A stretch of 64,000 nt of DNA from Robiginitomaculum_A sp036478535 (GTDB lineage Bacteria > Pseudomonadota > Alphaproteobacteria > Caulobacterales > Maricaulaceae). A program made the translations under genes and the position numbers. Under the pieces are notes generated by a model that had not been told where the DNA came from, did no database searches, and saw nothing but the letters and a program-made list of their open reading frames with translations. The stretch covers positions 1,178,001-1,242,000 of the forward strand of contig OZ245059.1 in assembly GCA_965224735.1 (NCBI GenBank). Direction: 5' to 3'. Position 1 is the first letter of the stretch, and the number at the start of each line of letters is the position of its first letter. Shown piece by piece: positions 27,955 through 36,292 of the stretch.

Positions 27955-28197
27955 TCATTTTTTCTTTGGCAAATATGGGGAAATGTGGGCGATGGCCATG
28001 AGGAGGTACATGATCCACATAGACCCCAGCCCAAAATGTCCGAACATATCTATTTTGAACATATCTATAAAGGGTGGATCTGCCATATGGTTCATATGCC
28101 CACCGCCTTTTCTTTCAATCAAAAAGTTGATAATAGCCATCAGTAGGAAAGTTGGCGTTATGCCATAATGCACAAAGTGGCGAATAAAGGTGATCAT
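27955..28197 (-). CDS. Small two-helix membrane protein in the nad run
   Basis: An 80-residue protein not recognised as any family. It has two hydrophobic segments (FLLMAIINFLI near the start, SMWIMYLLMAIAHISPYL near the end) around a polar loop with the repeat PFIDMFKIDMFGHFG. That repeat comes from a 15-bp duplication (28042-28071). GGAG is placed six bases before ATG 28197, which supports real translation. It lies between nadA and nadB on the same strand, 242 bases from nadA. That spacer contains three 7-bp TGAATAG units (28343-28363) and no gene that I can see. Confidence 0.6.
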   Translation of the reverse strand: MITFIRHFVHYGITPTFLLMAIINFLIERKGGGHMNHMADPPFIDMFKIDMFGHFGLGSMWIMYLLMAIAHISPYLPKKK

Positions 28198-28439
28198 ATA
28201 AGGCTCCGTGTTTTAAACATGGCGCGTCTGTACACCTTTGGCACTGGGGGGGATAGAACAATAATTAATATGTGACAAACTTGCAGGTGAGGGAAACGAA
28301 TGTCGTCCATACTTGGCTCATTGTGTTGCAAAACCAGATCCAGTGAATAGTGAATAGTGAATAAGGCGTACGCGAGCGCATACATTTTTGATTAAACTGG
28401 ATACCGATTTTATTATCTGTTCTTATGCTAAAACTAACG

Positions 28440-29591
28440 TCAAATCACCTTAATATCTTTATGCACTGCATCCGTATCAAAATGCCCCTTTTTACCCAGA
28501 GCGGGTAAATCTATCATTCTTTGCACGGCACGTTTTGCTTTTTTGGAGATGTGTTTTGGGACTTTGACTTCGTGTTCTTCGTGCAGCAGGCATTCATAAA
28601 TGTTTTGCAAGGTGATGCGTTTCATGTGTGGGCATAAATTACACGGGCGGACGAAATCTACGTTTGGATTGGCCATGGCGACATTATCGGACATGGAGCA
28701 TTCGGTTAGGAGCACTACGTTTTTGGGTTTATTATCGCTCACATAATCAGACATGGCTTTGGTGGAGCCAGTGAAATCGCTCTTGGCCACAACATCAGGC
28801 GGGCATTCTGGATGGGCGAGTACAACCACGCCCGGCCATTTGGCGCGTATGTCCTTTATATCATCCGCGTCAAAACGGGCGTGAACTTCGCAGCGGCCAT
28901 GCCAGGCGATAACTTCAACGTCCGTTTGGTTAGCCACATTCTTAGCAAGGAACTCGTCTGGTGCCATAATGACTTTTGAAACGCCGAGGCTCTCCACCAC
29001 TTGCACCGCGTTTGATGACGTGCAGCAGATATCAGTTTCAGCCTTCACGTCCGCCGTGGTGTTTACATAAGTGACCACAGGAATACCCGGATATTTTTGT
29101 TTTATCAGGCGCATGTCTTCGCCCGTAATTGAAGACGCGAGCGAGCAGCCTGCGTCGAGTGAGGGGATAAGCACTTTTTTATTGGGGCACAATATTTTAG
29201 ACGTTTCCGCCATGAAGTGTACGCCTGCTTGTACGATAATATCCGCGCCTGTTTTGGTGGCTTCAATGGCAAGGCCGAGACTGTCACCCTTAAAATCGCC
29301 AACAAGGGCGTAAATATCAGGAGTCATATAATTATGGGCGAGGATAACCGCATTTTTCTGTTTTTTCAGTTTATTGATAGCCTGCACCAAAGGCGCATAG
29401 GCTGGCCATTCAAATGCGGGGATGAAGTCCTCAACCAGTTTATAAAGGTGGTCAGTTTCTGCCTTCACCTGGTTATCATAAACAAGATCATTTGCATCCA
29501 CTGTTTGTGGTAGGGCGCACACGCCATTCTCGACTTCGAGCGTTTGGCCGATCCAACGGCCATTTTTCCAGTTGTTTAAAGTATCGCTCAT
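28440..29591 (-). CDS. nadA: Quinolinate synthase
   Basis: NadA condenses iminoaspartate with dihydroxyacetone phosphate to quinolinate, using a 4Fe-4S cluster. Seen: VILAHNYMTPDIYALVGDFKGDSLGLA-type text (parts: VILAHNYMTPDIY, VGDFKGDSLGLA), ILCPNKKVLIPSLDAGCSLA, VVTYVNTTADVKAETDICCTS, and NVDFVRPCNLCPHMKRITL with cluster cysteines. I start at ATG 29591 because GGAGG lies seven bases upstream on the minus strand. A longer frame is open to 29711, but that stretch is only leader DNA containing the 18-bp duplication. This gives 383 residues. HD and KAS III-like genes are upstream on the same strand. Confidence 0.94.
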   Translation of the reverse strand: MSDTLNNWKNGRWIGQTLEVENGVCALPQTVDANDLVYDNQVKAETDHLYKLVEDFIPAFEWPAYAPLVQAINKLKKQKNAVILAHNYMTPDIYALVGDFKGDSLGLAIEATKTGADIIVQAGVHFMAETSKILCPNKKVLIPSLDAGCSLASSITGEDMRLIKQKYPGIPVVTYVNTTADVKAETDICCTSSNAVQVVESLGVSKVIMAPDEFLAKNVANQTDVEVIAWHGRCEVHARFDADDIKDIRAKWPGVVVLAHPECPPDVVAKSDFTGSTKAMSDYVSDNKPKNVVLLTECSMSDNVAMANPNVDFVRPCNLCPHMKRITLQNIYECLLHEEHEVKVPKHISKKAKRAVQRMIDLPALGKKGHFDTDAVHKDIKVI

Positions 29592-29601
29592 ATGCGAGCC
29601 T

Positions 29602-29637
29602 CCATATTGCCATTTATATCCATATTGCCATTTATAT
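29602..29637. repeat. 18-bp perfect tandem duplication in the nadA leader
   Basis: Two identical 18-bp copies (CCATATTGCCATTTATAT) lie between the HD gene stop and the nadA ribosome site. They form most of the 61-base spacer, so the nadA leader was recently lengthened. Confidence 0.95.
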
Positions 29638-29652
29638 ATAGGGGGGAGGGGA

Positions 29653-30240
29653 TTAATCCAAGATAAGTTGTGTAAATCTTTGCAGGAAAAGTTTTTCTGC
29701 TTCAAGCACACAAAGGGGCTTTATTTTCAGACAAATATCGCCAGGCGGTTTTGTGAAAAACTGATTGGCTTCGTCCTGCGTAAACCCCGCGATCTGCACA
29801 GCTTCGAAATAGGCGCAATAAATATCGCAGGTTTTGATTTTCTTATGAAGAGATGCACTGGCTTTGGAGGGCAGGCCAAAACGTAAATGAATAGCCGTTT
29901 CTATTTTTTCTTCAAAGTCTTTATAGTCTAACCCAAGCGCCGTTTTAAACGGAGAAATCATATCGCCAACCACATATTCCGCAGCATCATGGAGAAGCGC
30001 CATCATTTTGTCTTTGCGGGAAGATTTTGGATTAAGAATAGAAAACAGTTTTTCCACCACCACGCAGTGCTCGGCAACGGAAAACGCATGTTCCCCCGAA
30101 GTCTGCCCGTTCCACCGCGCTACCCTGGCTATGCCGCGTGCAATATCGTCGATCTCTATATCAAAAGGGGATGGGTCAAGCAGATCAAGCCTGCGGCCAG
30201 ATAACATGCGCTGCCAAGCTCGTTGAGACTTGTTGGCCAT
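29653..30240 (-). CDS. HD-domain hydrolase (YfbR-like)
   Basis: A 195-residue metal-dependent HD phosphohydrolase. The metal site is visible as GEHAFSVAEHCVVVEKL (first His), MMALLHDAAEYVVGDMISP (HD pair), and TCDIYCAYFEAVQ (last Asp). This arrangement resembles YfbR-type 5'-deoxynucleotidases, and the substrate here is not known. It starts three bases after the KAS III-like stop and is followed by nadA, so it is part of the same transcription unit. A nucleotide-linked role near NAD synthesis is possible but unproven. Confidence 0.8.
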   Translation of the reverse strand: MANKSQRAWQRMLSGRRLDLLDPSPFDIEIDDIARGIARVARWNGQTSGEHAFSVAEHCVVVEKLFSILNPKSSRKDKMMALLHDAAEYVVGDMISPFKTALGLDYKDFEEKIETAIHLRFGLPSKASASLHKKIKTCDIYCAYFEAVQIAGFTQDEANQFFTKPPGDICLKIKPLCVLEAEKLFLQRFTQLILD

Positions 30241-30243
30241 CTC

Positions 30244-31359
30244 TTATGTCTTGCGAACGACGATAACGCCTGCGCTGTACCCTGCGCCGAAGGAGCATAT
30301 CAGACCTATATCGCCTTTTTTTAAGTCTGCGCTGTGTTTATCGAACGCGATGATAGAGCCAGCTGAGCTTGTGTTGGCATATTCGTCCAAAACAACTGGA
30401 GCCATGTCCATGTTTACGTCTTTTCCCATGACTTTTTTGGCGATTAAAGTGTTCATAGAGAGGTTGGCTTGGTGCAGCCACATGCGTTTTAGATCGGATG
30501 TAGCCACGCCAATATCGGCAAGCTGTTGAGTGATCATGTCCGCGACTAAAGGCACGACTTCGCGAAACACTTTTTGGCCATTTTGAGTAAACAATTTATC
30601 GTCCGTGCCAATGCTTTCAGGCGAAGCATTGTTGAGGAAGCCAAAATTATTACGGATATTATTAGAAAATTGTGTAGCAAGTTTGGCGCCTAAAATTTTC
30701 CATGCGCCAGCAGGAGCAATGTTTTCCTCTTCGATAAGGAGTGCAGTTGCAACGTCGCCAAAAATAAAATGGCTATCCCTGTCTTTAAAATTAAGATGCC
30801 CTGTGCAAATTTCAGGATTGCATATAAGCACTGACTTAGCCGCCCCGCCCGCAATCAATCCTCGCGCCGTTTCTATGCCAAAGGTGGCAGACGAACAGGC
30901 CACATTCATATCAAAGGCAAATCCCTTTGCGCCAATCGCGTCTTGCACTTCCACGGCGATAGCGGGGTATCCGCGCTGTAAATTTGAACAGGCAACAATA
31001 ACCGCGTCTATATCTTTCGCATGACGCCCTGCCTTGGCCAAAGCGTCTTTAGCGGCTTCTACTGCGATTTCTGCAAGGATAGATATTTCCTCATTAGGGC
31101 GCTCTGGGATGCGCGGCGCCATGATATCGGGGTCTAAAATCGAATCTTTGGAAATCACAAACCGTGATTGTATGCCAGAGGCTTTGAGAATAAACTCAGA
31201 GTTGGACTGGGGCTTTTCCTCAAGTGTACCTGCTTTAATTTCAGCTTTGTGATCGTTATTCCATTTATCCGACCATGTATTGAAGGCGGTAACCAATTCG
31301 TCATTGGAAATAGAGTTTTTAGGGGTCCAAAGCCCCGTCGCGCTGATAAGTGATGTCAC
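30244..31359 (-). CDS. Beta-ketoacyl-ACP synthase III-like protein
   Basis: A thiolase-fold condensing enzyme of the FabH-like group. The triad is visible: Cys in NVACSSATFGIETARGL, His in WLHQANLSMNTLIA, and Asn in DEYANTSSAGSI. At 371 residues it is longer than typical FabH (about 320), with an N-terminal extension (ELVTAFNTWSDKWN and following). It is therefore probably an accessory ketosynthase with its own acyl substrate. The start is GTG 31359, six bases after GGGAG. A TTG further upstream (31386) lacks a site. The next gene, the HD hydrolase, starts three bases after its stop. Confidence 0.85.
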   Translation of the reverse strand: MTSLISATGLWTPKNSISNDELVTAFNTWSDKWNNDHKAEIKAGTLEEKPQSNSEFILKASGIQSRFVISKDSILDPDIMAPRIPERPNEEISILAEIAVEAAKDALAKAGRHAKDIDAVIVACSNLQRGYPAIAVEVQDAIGAKGFAFDMNVACSSATFGIETARGLIAGGAAKSVLICNPEICTGHLNFKDRDSHFIFGDVATALLIEEENIAPAGAWKILGAKLATQFSNNIRNNFGFLNNASPESIGTDDKLFTQNGQKVFREVVPLVADMITQQLADIGVATSDLKRMWLHQANLSMNTLIAKKVMGKDVNMDMAPVVLDEYANTSSAGSIIAFDKHSADLKKGDIGLICSFGAGYSAGVIVVRKT

Positions 31360-31437
31360 AATATCTCCCTTTAATAATTTTTGCATATTAGGTAAAACGT
31401 GTGTGGGCGCTAGTCATTTTTTGTTGAAATTAAGTAA

Positions 31438-32037
31438 TCATTTTTGTGACCAGTTTTTACAAATGTCGTAACGGTGGCAATCCGTACTGTGATCGTTAAT
31501 CATGCCAACCGCCTGCATGAAAGCATAGATAATGACGGAGCCAACAAATTTAAAACCGCGTTTTTTCAAATCTTTAGCCATGGCGATGCTCCCAGGGCTG
31601 TCCACGGGTGCGTCTTTAAAGCTATCCCAGGCATTTTGCACGGGCTTTCCACCAACAAAATTCCAAAGGTATTCGCTAAAATCTATACTCTCTTCGTCTC
31701 GCATTTTGACGAATATTTGTGCATTGTTTATAGTTGCATTTATTTTCAGTTTTGAGCGAATAATACCAGGGTTGGCAAGTAATCGTTCGCGGTCTTTATC
31801 AGTGTAGTGGATAAGTTTATCTGGATCGAGCCCGTCAAAGGCCTGTAATATAGTATCGCGCTTGCGCAAAATTGTTATCCAGCTAAGCCCCGCCTGCATC
31901 CCGTCTTGGATAAGTTTGGAAAACAAAGATTTGTTATCATAATTGGGTACGCCCCATTCTGTGTCGTGATAATCGCAATACAGCGCATCTGTTGGCGGTA
32001 CCCAGCTGCAACGCGGAAGGTTGGGATTATGTGTCAT
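31438..32037 (-). CDS. tag: DNA-3-methyladenine glycosylase I
   Basis: Tag removes 3-methyladenine from alkylated DNA. Seen: RCSWVPPTDALYCDYHDTEWG with the zinc Cys and His, DGMQAGLSWITILRKRD, SKLKINATINNAQIF, KDLKKRGFKFVGSVIIYAFMQAVGMINDH, and the last zinc residues in DCHRYDIC. Length 199 residues is normal. Its ATG overlaps the end of the ygfZ-like gene by 11 bases, so the two are co-transcribed. Confidence 0.95.
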   Translation of the reverse strand: MTHNPNLPRCSWVPPTDALYCDYHDTEWGVPNYDNKSLFSKLIQDGMQAGLSWITILRKRDTILQAFDGLDPDKLIHYTDKDRERLLANPGIIRSKLKINATINNAQIFVKMRDEESIDFSEYLWNFVGGKPVQNAWDSFKDAPVDSPGSIAMAKDLKKRGFKFVGSVIIYAFMQAVGMINDHSTDCHRYDICKNWSQK

Positions 32038-32806
32038 AATTTGGCTCCATAATGCTCACAGATTTATCATTTATGCTTGGAGTTTCTACCGTATTGGCAA
32101 GGCGGTCAAGACGGATTGTAGCTATGCCCAGATCATTTCTGACATGATTAAGCACACCGATTTTTTTTCCATCCGCCAATATTGCATCATTTGCTCTGGT
32201 TGGGCCACTTGGTTTTACCTTGCACATGCGTTTACGAAGTGTGGTTTTGCGGTGCATGCGCGAGACAACTTCTTGGCCGATGAAACAGCCTTTTTTCAAA
32301 TCAAGGCCGCAGAGCATATCCATATTGGCGTTTGCTGGAAAAACGTGTTGCGTGTCAAAATCCCAAGCGCTGTCAGGCACGCCAAGAGAGAGGCGGTGCA
32401 TGTCATAATCGTTTGGGGATTGCTGAGTTGGTAAAACATCATTTGTTAGCAATCTTTGCCCAAGCTTGCCTGCTCGTGGATCAACTAATCCCGCATCACC
32501 CGTGCCGTTCCAAAATACATAAACAGCCTGCATATGGCTAATATCTTCAATGTTTATTTTTGCGCGTAATTTATACATTTTAAGGCGCATTAAAAGTACT
32601 TTGCCAAATTTTTCTGGTGTCTCTATAAGGAACGCATCATTTGTTTTGTGGACGAAAAAATCTGCGATAATTTTTCCTTGTGGAGTTAATAGGGCTGCAA
32701 AGGTCAAATCCTTTTTTAGGCTATTGGTAATTAGCCCAGCTAAAAAGTCTTCTACGCCTTCTCCGCGCAGGGATATGATGGTTCTATTTAGTTTTGCTAT
32801 GGGCAT
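32027..32806 (-). CDS. ygfZ: YgfZ-type folate-binding protein
   Basis: A GcvT-like tetrahydrofolate-binding protein that supports assembly or repair of iron-sulfur enzymes. The family signature K-G-C-x-x-G-Q-E is present as LKKGCFIGQEVVSRMHRK. The N-terminal part reads ISLRGEGVEDFLAGLITNSL and LLTPQGKIIADFFVHK, as expected. Length 259 residues is somewhat short but within range. It overlaps tag. A GATA-type role for Fe-S proteins such as NadA and ETF-QO in this window is plausible from knowledge of the family, not shown by the sequence. Confidence 0.88.
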   Translation of the reverse strand: MPIAKLNRTIISLRGEGVEDFLAGLITNSLKKDLTFAALLTPQGKIIADFFVHKTNDAFLIETPEKFGKVLLMRLKMYKLRAKINIEDISHMQAVYVFWNGTGDAGLVDPRAGKLGQRLLTNDVLPTQQSPNDYDMHRLSLGVPDSAWDFDTQHVFPANANMDMLCGLDLKKGCFIGQEVVSRMHRKTTLRKRMCKVKPSGPTRANDAILADGKKIGVLNHVRNDLGIATIRLDRLANTVETPSINDKSVSIMEPNYDT

Positions 32807-32889
32807 GGTCTAACCTTTCGCGCATCACTAAGCGTTAAAATTTCATCGCGCATTTGCAACACTCGTTTCTTTGCCGTTTCTGGTTTCAT
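32797..32889 (-). CDS. Possible 30-codon small gene before ygfZ
   Basis: A short frame encodes MKPETAKKRVLQMRDEILTL and a ten-residue tail, rich in Lys, Arg and Glu and likely helical. It overlaps the ygfZ start by ten bases. The ribosome site is weak (TAGG close to the ATG). Upstream is a 17-bp tandem duplication (32884-32917, TTTCATACCTATACTCT type) that includes the start codon region, so a copy of the ATG exists. It could be a leader peptide, a gene remnant or chance. Confidence 0.25.
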   Translation of the reverse strand: MKPETAKKRVLQMRDEILTLSDARKVRPCP

Positions 32890-32978
32890 ACCTATACTCT
32901 TTTCATACCTATATCTAGGCTTGCATCTTTAGTTAGCATAGACATAGTGTGCGCAAACAGCCAATAAAAGGAATGCTT

Positions 32979-33926
32979 ATGCTTGAACAGGCTGAAACGA
33001 TTTTGTCACTTAGTGATATTAGCAAATCATTTGCAGGCAAGCGCGCCGTTCATAATATTAGTTTTCAAGTAAAAAAGGGTCAAATTGTTGGTTTTTTGGG
33101 GCCGAATGGCTCTGGGAAGACGACGACTTTGCGCATGGCTTTAGGGCTAATAGATCCCGATATGGGTAAGGTGTCTTTGTTTGGTAATCCGCCTGGGGAG
33201 CGCGCCTTTGGCCGCGTTGGGTTTTTGCCTGAAGAGCGCGGACTGTACCGCAAAATCACGGCCCGCGAAGCCATCGCTTATATCGCGCAGCTTAATGGTC
33301 TTGGGCGCAAGGAAGCGTATCGACGCGCTGATGCTATGCTTGATAGGTACGGCCTTGGGGATGCCAAGCGAAAAAAAATAAAACAAATGTCCAAAGGCAT
33401 GGCGCAAAAAGTACAGCTTATTGCCGCCATTGCCCATGATCCAGAATTTCTTATTTTGGACGAGCCGTTTTCAGGGCTTGATCCTGTGAACCAAAAACTT
33501 CTCGAAGATATGGTGCGCGAAATAGCGGATAAAGGCCGAACGATTGTGTTCTCAACCCATGTGATGGAACACGCCGAGCGCTTGTGTGATAAGATTATTC
33601 TCATGTCGTCTGGCAAAAAAATATTTGACGGCAATACCGAGAAAGCTCTCGCTGCCGCGCCCCAAAGTCTTACTGTGGAAACAAAAACCAAAGGCGCGGA
33701 GTATGTTTTAAGATCTGTTAGCAAGGTGTTTTCAAACCCGCGTGAGTATGTTTATAAAATGGTTCTTAAAGACGGGCTTGTCCAGCGTGATGTTTTGCAG
33801 GCATGCGAGCGAAACAAAGTATCTCTTTTGCTTTTTGAACCTGAAAAGCCAAGCCTGCACGAAGCCTTTGTGGCTCTGGTTTCTCAAGACACTCCAAATG
33901 AAAACTCTAGTGTAAGAGTCGTGTAA
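32979..33926 (+). CDS. ABC transporter ATP-binding protein (NatA-like)
   Basis: The nucleotide-binding subunit of an ABC-2 exporter. Walker A is GFLGPNGSGKTTTLRMALGL, the signature is KQMSKGMAQKVQLIAAIAH, and Walker B is FLILDEPFSGLDPVN, followed by the switch His in IVFSTHVMEHAE. The C-terminal 90 residues form the usual regulatory extension of this group. I start at ATG 32979, six bases after AAGGA; ATG 32973 and GTG 32949 are less well placed. The stop overlaps the permease ATG (TAATG). It is divergent from ygfZ. Confidence 0.93.
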   Translation: MLEQAETILSLSDISKSFAGKRAVHNISFQVKKGQIVGFLGPNGSGKTTTLRMALGLIDPDMGKVSLFGNPPGERAFGRVGFLPEERGLYRKITAREAIAYIAQLNGLGRKEAYRRADAMLDRYGLGDAKRKKIKQMSKGMAQKVQLIAAIAHDPEFLILDEPFSGLDPVNQKLLEDMVREIADKGRTIVFSTHVMEHAERLCDKIILMSSGKKIFDGNTEKALAAAPQSLTVETKTKGAEYVLRSVSKVFSNPREYVYKMVLKDGLVQRDVLQACERNKVSLLLFEPEKPSLHEAFVALVSQDTPNENSSVRVV

Positions 33927-35413
33927 TGAGTTTTTTTTCTTTTAACCCACGTCTCAATATACGCCGGACATATCTTGTAGCTAAGCGCGATTTTGTTGGT
34001 TATGTCAAAACATGGGGTTTCTGGCTTACGGCTTTGAGCCCGCTTTTTGGCATGGTTTTAGCCGCGCTTGCGCCGCTCTTGATGATGAAATCTGAGCCGA
34101 CTCGCTATGTCAGTATTTTGGACAAAACGGGGTATCACGCCGCCGCTATTATGCGTTTTCAACAGGACAGCAATAGAGAAATCATGACGGGTTTGCTACG
34201 CGCAAGCACAAAATATGCCATGCTAGAGGATCAAAGAGATGCGTTTTATACGGTTCTTGATGAGCAGGGACCGGAGGCTGCAAAATCCTATTTGCGAGAG
34301 ATAAACCCGCGCCTTATCAAATCCATGAAACTGCCACAAAGCAAGTTGAAATTTGTTGATTTACCTGCGCAAAATTTAAACGATTTAAAACCATTCTTGC
34401 TTGGCGAAAAAACGATACTGGTTGACGGGAAGGCGCAGAGATTAGCGGGTGTTTTGCGCATTTATGAAAAGGATGGCGTTTTAACTCCAGAATATTGGAC
34501 AACTAAATTATCGTATATTAGCTTTCCAGCTTTAGTCGATGGGTATTTCGCCAATCTTGCCAGTGACAAATATTTAAAACCTGCTGGCCTTAGCTATAAA
34601 CAGCTACGCGATGTGCGTAAAAACGCAATAGAGGTTGAAACATTTAGCCCAGAGAAAATAGGCGACGGGGGCGATATCGCAAAGGTCAGCATGGTGGATC
34701 GTATCCCGTTTTTTACCGCTGCCGCGCTTTCAGGACTGTTGTGGTTTGCCGTGTTTACAGGCGCATATATGTTGCTCATGTCCATGGTCGAGGAGAAGAT
34801 CAATAAAGTCTTGGAGATGTTACTCGCAACAACAAGGTTTTCAGAAATATTTGTCGGCAAGCTTATTGGCATTGCCGCGCTGACGCTGGCATCATTCTTG
34901 CCGTGGATAATCATGGGAGCCATAGGGTTTTTCATCACAGTTCAAGTTGCGGATCCTGAAATCGTTGCGGGACTCTCCCAAGCTGTATCGCCAAAAATGC
35001 TGTTCTTCCTGCCCGTGTTTTTTCTACTTGGCTATGTGTTTTATGGCTCTATGTTTATTGCACTTGGGGCTATGGCCGAGTCGATGCAAGATGCGTCTAC
35101 CTTGATGACGCCTATGGTGTTGCTCTTAACCGCTTGCATTATGGTTGTTCCTATCGGCTTTGTCTTCCCAGATAGTTCCATATTGACGGCGGCGCAATGG
35201 TTTCCGTTCTCCGCCCCCTTTGCGGCGATTATTCGCCTGCCAAACAACCCGCCTTTATGGGAGACAATCGGGTCAGCTTTGGTCTTGGTGGCGGCCTCTA
35301 CTTTGGTTGTTCGGCTTTCTGCGCGCATGTTTAAGCACGGCGTATTAACGGGTGGAGGAGGTATGGCGGGTGTGAAAGCTTGGTTTGCCCGCGTCATATT
35401 TCGCAAATCCTAG
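33926..35413 (+). CDS. ABC-2 type transporter permease (NatB-like)
   Basis: The membrane subunit paired with the ATPase just upstream, with TAATG coupling. It has one N-terminal helix (WGFWLTALSPLFGMVLAALAP), a large extracytoplasmic domain (about residues 60-260), then five or six helices. These include AALSGLLWFAVFTGAYMLLMSMVEEK followed by the conserved cytoplasmic motif INKVLEMLLATTRFSEIFVGKL, which is typical of NatB/YhaP proteins. Length 495 residues is normal for this large-loop type. Substrate is unknown; sodium, lipid or peptide export are all possible. Confidence 0.88.
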   Translation: MSFFSFNPRLNIRRTYLVAKRDFVGYVKTWGFWLTALSPLFGMVLAALAPLLMMKSEPTRYVSILDKTGYHAAAIMRFQQDSNREIMTGLLRASTKYAMLEDQRDAFYTVLDEQGPEAAKSYLREINPRLIKSMKLPQSKLKFVDLPAQNLNDLKPFLLGEKTILVDGKAQRLAGVLRIYEKDGVLTPEYWTTKLSYISFPALVDGYFANLASDKYLKPAGLSYKQLRDVRKNAIEVETFSPEKIGDGGDIAKVSMVDRIPFFTAAALSGLLWFAVFTGAYMLLMSMVEEKINKVLEMLLATTRFSEIFVGKLIGIAALTLASFLPWIIMGAIGFFITVQVADPEIVAGLSQAVSPKMLFFLPVFFLLGYVFYGSMFIALGAMAESMQDASTLMTPMVLLLTACIMVVPIGFVFPDSSILTAAQWFPFSAPFAAIIRLPNNPPLWETIGSALVLVAASTLVVRLSARMFKHGVLTGGGGMAGVKAWFARVIFRKS

Positions 35414-35461
35414 ACATAATGTAGCAGTGACAAAGGGATATTATTCGCATAGACTAAACTT

Positions 35462-36136
35462 ATGAGTAAATTAAAAACATCAGATAAAGCCCGGGCTGCG
35501 ATTTTAGAGGCTGCGCTGTTGATTGTGCCATTTGAAGGCTGGTCTGGCAGTACATTAATCCAAGCTGTGAAAGATGCTGGACTGCCAAAAGGGGCAGAAG
35601 AGCTTTATTTTGCAGGCGGCTGCTTAGAGTTAATAGAGTTTTGGAACGCGCAGTGCGATCGCCAAGTAGAACAAGATTTGGCCAAGATTGATTTAAAGAC
35701 TATGCGTATTCGCGATAAAGTCACGGCAGGGGTACTTGCCCGTTTTTACGCGATTGGCCCACACGAAGAAGCGGTGCGCCGCGCCATATCGCGCACGGCT
35801 TTGCCAGATGGATTGTCTCTAAGTCCCAAAATTTTATGGGCGGCTAGCGATACAATCTGGCGCAGCATTGGCGACACCTCCACGGACTTTAATTACTATA
35901 CTAAGCGCACGATTTTATCGGCGGTTATCAGTTCCGGCCTGGTTTCATGGCTCTCTGATAATGACCCAGACAAAGAAAAAGCCCGCGCTTTTTTGGGCGC
36001 GCGCATCGAAAATGTTATGCAGTTTGAAAAAACCAAGTTCAAAGTGCAATCAAAGCTAGGCGATATCCCCAATCCACTAGAAATCCTAGGCCAAATCAGA
36101 CATGGCCGCAAACGTGGAATACGGCGGCGGGGGTAA
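35462..36136 (+). CDS. COQ9-family ubiquinone biosynthesis protein
   Basis: COQ9 is a TetR-fold lipid-binding protein that supports ubiquinone hydroxylation; bacterial homologues are largely confined to alphaproteobacteria. Seen: RAAILEAALLIVPFEGWSGS, a TetR-like helical start without DNA-binding character, then FAGGCLELIEFWNAQCDRQ, and the conserved C-terminal block LWAASDTIWRSIGDTSTDFNYYTKR. LSAVISSGLVSWLSD follows. Length 224 residues is normal. It stands alone after the ABC operon and is convergent with purK. Link to the polyprenyl synthetase and ETF-QO in this window is through ubiquinone. Confidence 0.9.
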   Translation: MSKLKTSDKARAAILEAALLIVPFEGWSGSTLIQAVKDAGLPKGAEELYFAGGCLELIEFWNAQCDRQVEQDLAKIDLKTMRIRDKVTAGVLARFYAIGPHEEAVRRAISRTALPDGLSLSPKILWAASDTIWRSIGDTSTDFNYYTKRTILSAVISSGLVSWLSDNDPDKEKARAFLGARIENVMQFEKTKFKVQSKLGDIPNPLEILGQIRHGRKRGIRRRG

Positions 36137-36190
36137 GGTTTTTGTATTGAATTGACCGATTTATCAAAATCAGTTGATATATTTAGGCTT

Positions 36191-36230
36191 AACTTCACAG
36201 TGAGTAGCCTAACTTCACAGTGAGTAAAAG
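36191..36230. repeat. 20-bp tandem duplication between coq9 and purK
   Basis: AACTTCACAGTGAGTA occurs twice at a 20-bp period. It is followed by a looser 22-bp repeat (TATGGAGATCAGGCTTATGT then TATATGGAGGTCACGCTTAT, about 36233-36275). No gene is seen in this convergent spacer. Confidence 0.85.
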
Positions 36231-36292
36231 TGTATGGAGATCAGGCTTATGTTATATGGAGGTCACGCTTATATTGTGCTTTGAAGAGCACT

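Noticed and set aside
29592..29711. A 40-residue N-terminal extension of NadA
   Set aside because: The extension is mostly the translated 18-bp duplication, and GGAGG precedes the inner ATG at 29591, where the real protein begins.
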